From NCBI RefSeq assembly GCF_006386545.1, contig NZ_SWAR01000018.1, forward strand, positions 41,364 through 105,363: 64,000 nucleotides of DNA, written 5' to 3'. Below, one piece after another: positions 63,488 to 64,000 of this stretch (position 1 is its first letter; every line of letters starts with the position of its first letter). The stretch comes from Methylibium rhizosphaerae. GTDB lineage: Bacteria > Pseudomonadota > Gammaproteobacteria > Burkholderiales > Burkholderiaceae_C. The notes under the pieces were generated by a model that had not been told where the DNA came from, made no database searches, and saw only the letters and a program-made list of their open reading frames with translations. The position numbers and the translations under genes were made by a program.

Positions 63488-64000
63488 ATGACCACTCAAC
63501 CTCAGAAGCTCGGTTTCATCGGCCTGGGCATCATGGGCGCGCCGATGGCGGGCCATCTCATCAAGGCGGGCCATCAGCTGTTCGTGCACACCGTGGGCAA
63601 GGTGCCGGCGGAGGTGGCCGACAGCTCGGCCACGATCTGCACCCATTCGCGCGGCGTGGCCGAACGGGCGGACATCATCTTCGTGATGGTGCCCGACACG
63701 CCGGACGTGGAGCAGGTGCTGTTCGCCGAGACCGGCGTGGCCGCGGGCCTGTCGAAAGGCAAGATCGTGGTGGACATGAGCTCGATCTCGCCGATCGAGA
63801 CGAAGGCGTTCGCGCGGCGGATCAACGAGATCGGCTGCGACTACCTGGACGCGCCGGTGTCGGGCGGTGAGGTGGGAGCGAAGGCGGCGTCGCTGACCAT
63901 CATGGTGGGCGGCCCGCAAGGGGCGTTCGACAAGGTGCTGCCGCTGTTCCAGCTGATGGGCAAGAACATCACGCTGGTGGGGGGCAACGGAGACGGACAG
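63488..64000 (+). CDS. glxR: 2-hydroxy-3-oxopropionate (tartronate semialdehyde) reductase, N-terminal part
   Basis: The 171 visible residues show the beta-hydroxyacid dehydrogenase fold: the NAD(P) site GFIGLGIMGAPMAGHL, MVPDTPDVEQVLF and the substrate-binding APVSGGEVGAKAASLTIMVGG (in parts). The enzyme reduces tartronate semialdehyde to D-glycerate. The gene runs off the right edge; the catalytic Lys (about 170) lies at or just beyond it. A garR paralogue cannot be excluded, but the operon with gcl and hyi supports glxR. Confidence 0.92.
   Translation, partial: MTTQPQKLGFIGLGIMGAPMAGHLIKAGHQLFVHTVGKVPAEVADSSATICTHSRGVAERADIIFVMVPDTPDVEQVLFAETGVAAGLSKGKIVVDMSSISPIETKAFARRINEIGCDYLDAPVSGGEVGAKAASLTIMVGGPQGAFDKVLPLFQLMGKNITLVGGNGDGQ

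Overview
The window is high-G+C, densely packed DNA whose gene content is typical of a betaproteobacterium of the order Burkholderiales (Rubrivivax/Leptothrix/Piscinibacter-like). The evidence is the DUF3348-DUF802-OmpA-DUF2894 cluster, a uraD-allC fusion beside puuE, a membrane urate oxidase PuuD with a haem c tail, a complete System I ccm operon, and dispersed CCTTCGATACCTCAGGGCGAACGG-type repeats. I see no tRNA, rRNA, CRISPR array, phage or transposase.

Layout. (1) 0-7.3 kb: the start of a secreted protein, ureD, a TPR-diguanylate cyclase, then a four-gene cluster whose central pair looks like a MotAB/ZorAB-type ion-driven motor with a long coiled-coil tail, then a repeat-rich gap. (2) 7.3-18.8 kb: purine (urate/allantoin) catabolism. 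An NMT1/THI5-type ABC transporter, an M20 hydrolase, a UraD-AllC fusion, PuuE and a GntR regulator run on the minus strand; uraH, puuD, a class II aldolase, a tautomerase and a solute-binding protein diverge on the plus strand. Two TGTATACA sites mark the GntR regulon. A three-stem RNA fold over the ribosome-binding site of the transporter is a riboswitch candidate. (3) 19.1-36.5 kb: the most striking region, seventeen co-directional, mostly overlapping genes: ApbE, a propeller/multihaem lipoprotein, a second haem-like lipoprotein, two outer-membrane barrel proteins, TlpA, DUF4266, DUF3570, a periplasmic protein, three TPR proteins, a small exported protein, one ExbB, two ExbD and an AgmX/PglI (GltG/GltJ-like) TonB-type protein. 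I read it as an Agl-Glt-like, proton-driven trans-envelope machine joined to redox and maturation proteins; its function is unknown. (4) 36.5-48.3 kb: HAD phosphatase, SUMF1-like protein and sulfotransferase; a membrane-anchored solute-binding protein with a three-gene phosphorelay and APS kinase; MFS/WrbA with a divergent LysR; GNAT. (5) 48.3-55.2 kb: ccmABCDEFGHI. (6) 55.4-64 kb: a DctA-type carboxylate symporter with its GntR regulator, a frameshifted patatin/two-partner-like surface lipase, and a LysR-controlled gcl-hyi-glxR operon.

How it fits together. PuuD, UraH, UraD-AllC and PuuE take urate to ureidoglycolate and urea. Gcl-Hyi-GlxR take the resulting glyoxylate to glycerate, and UreD belongs to the urease that would use the urea. 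No ureidoglycolate lyase or urease structural gene is inside the window. The ccm operon supplies haem attachment for PuuD and for the cytochrome-like lipoproteins of the 19-36 kb operon.
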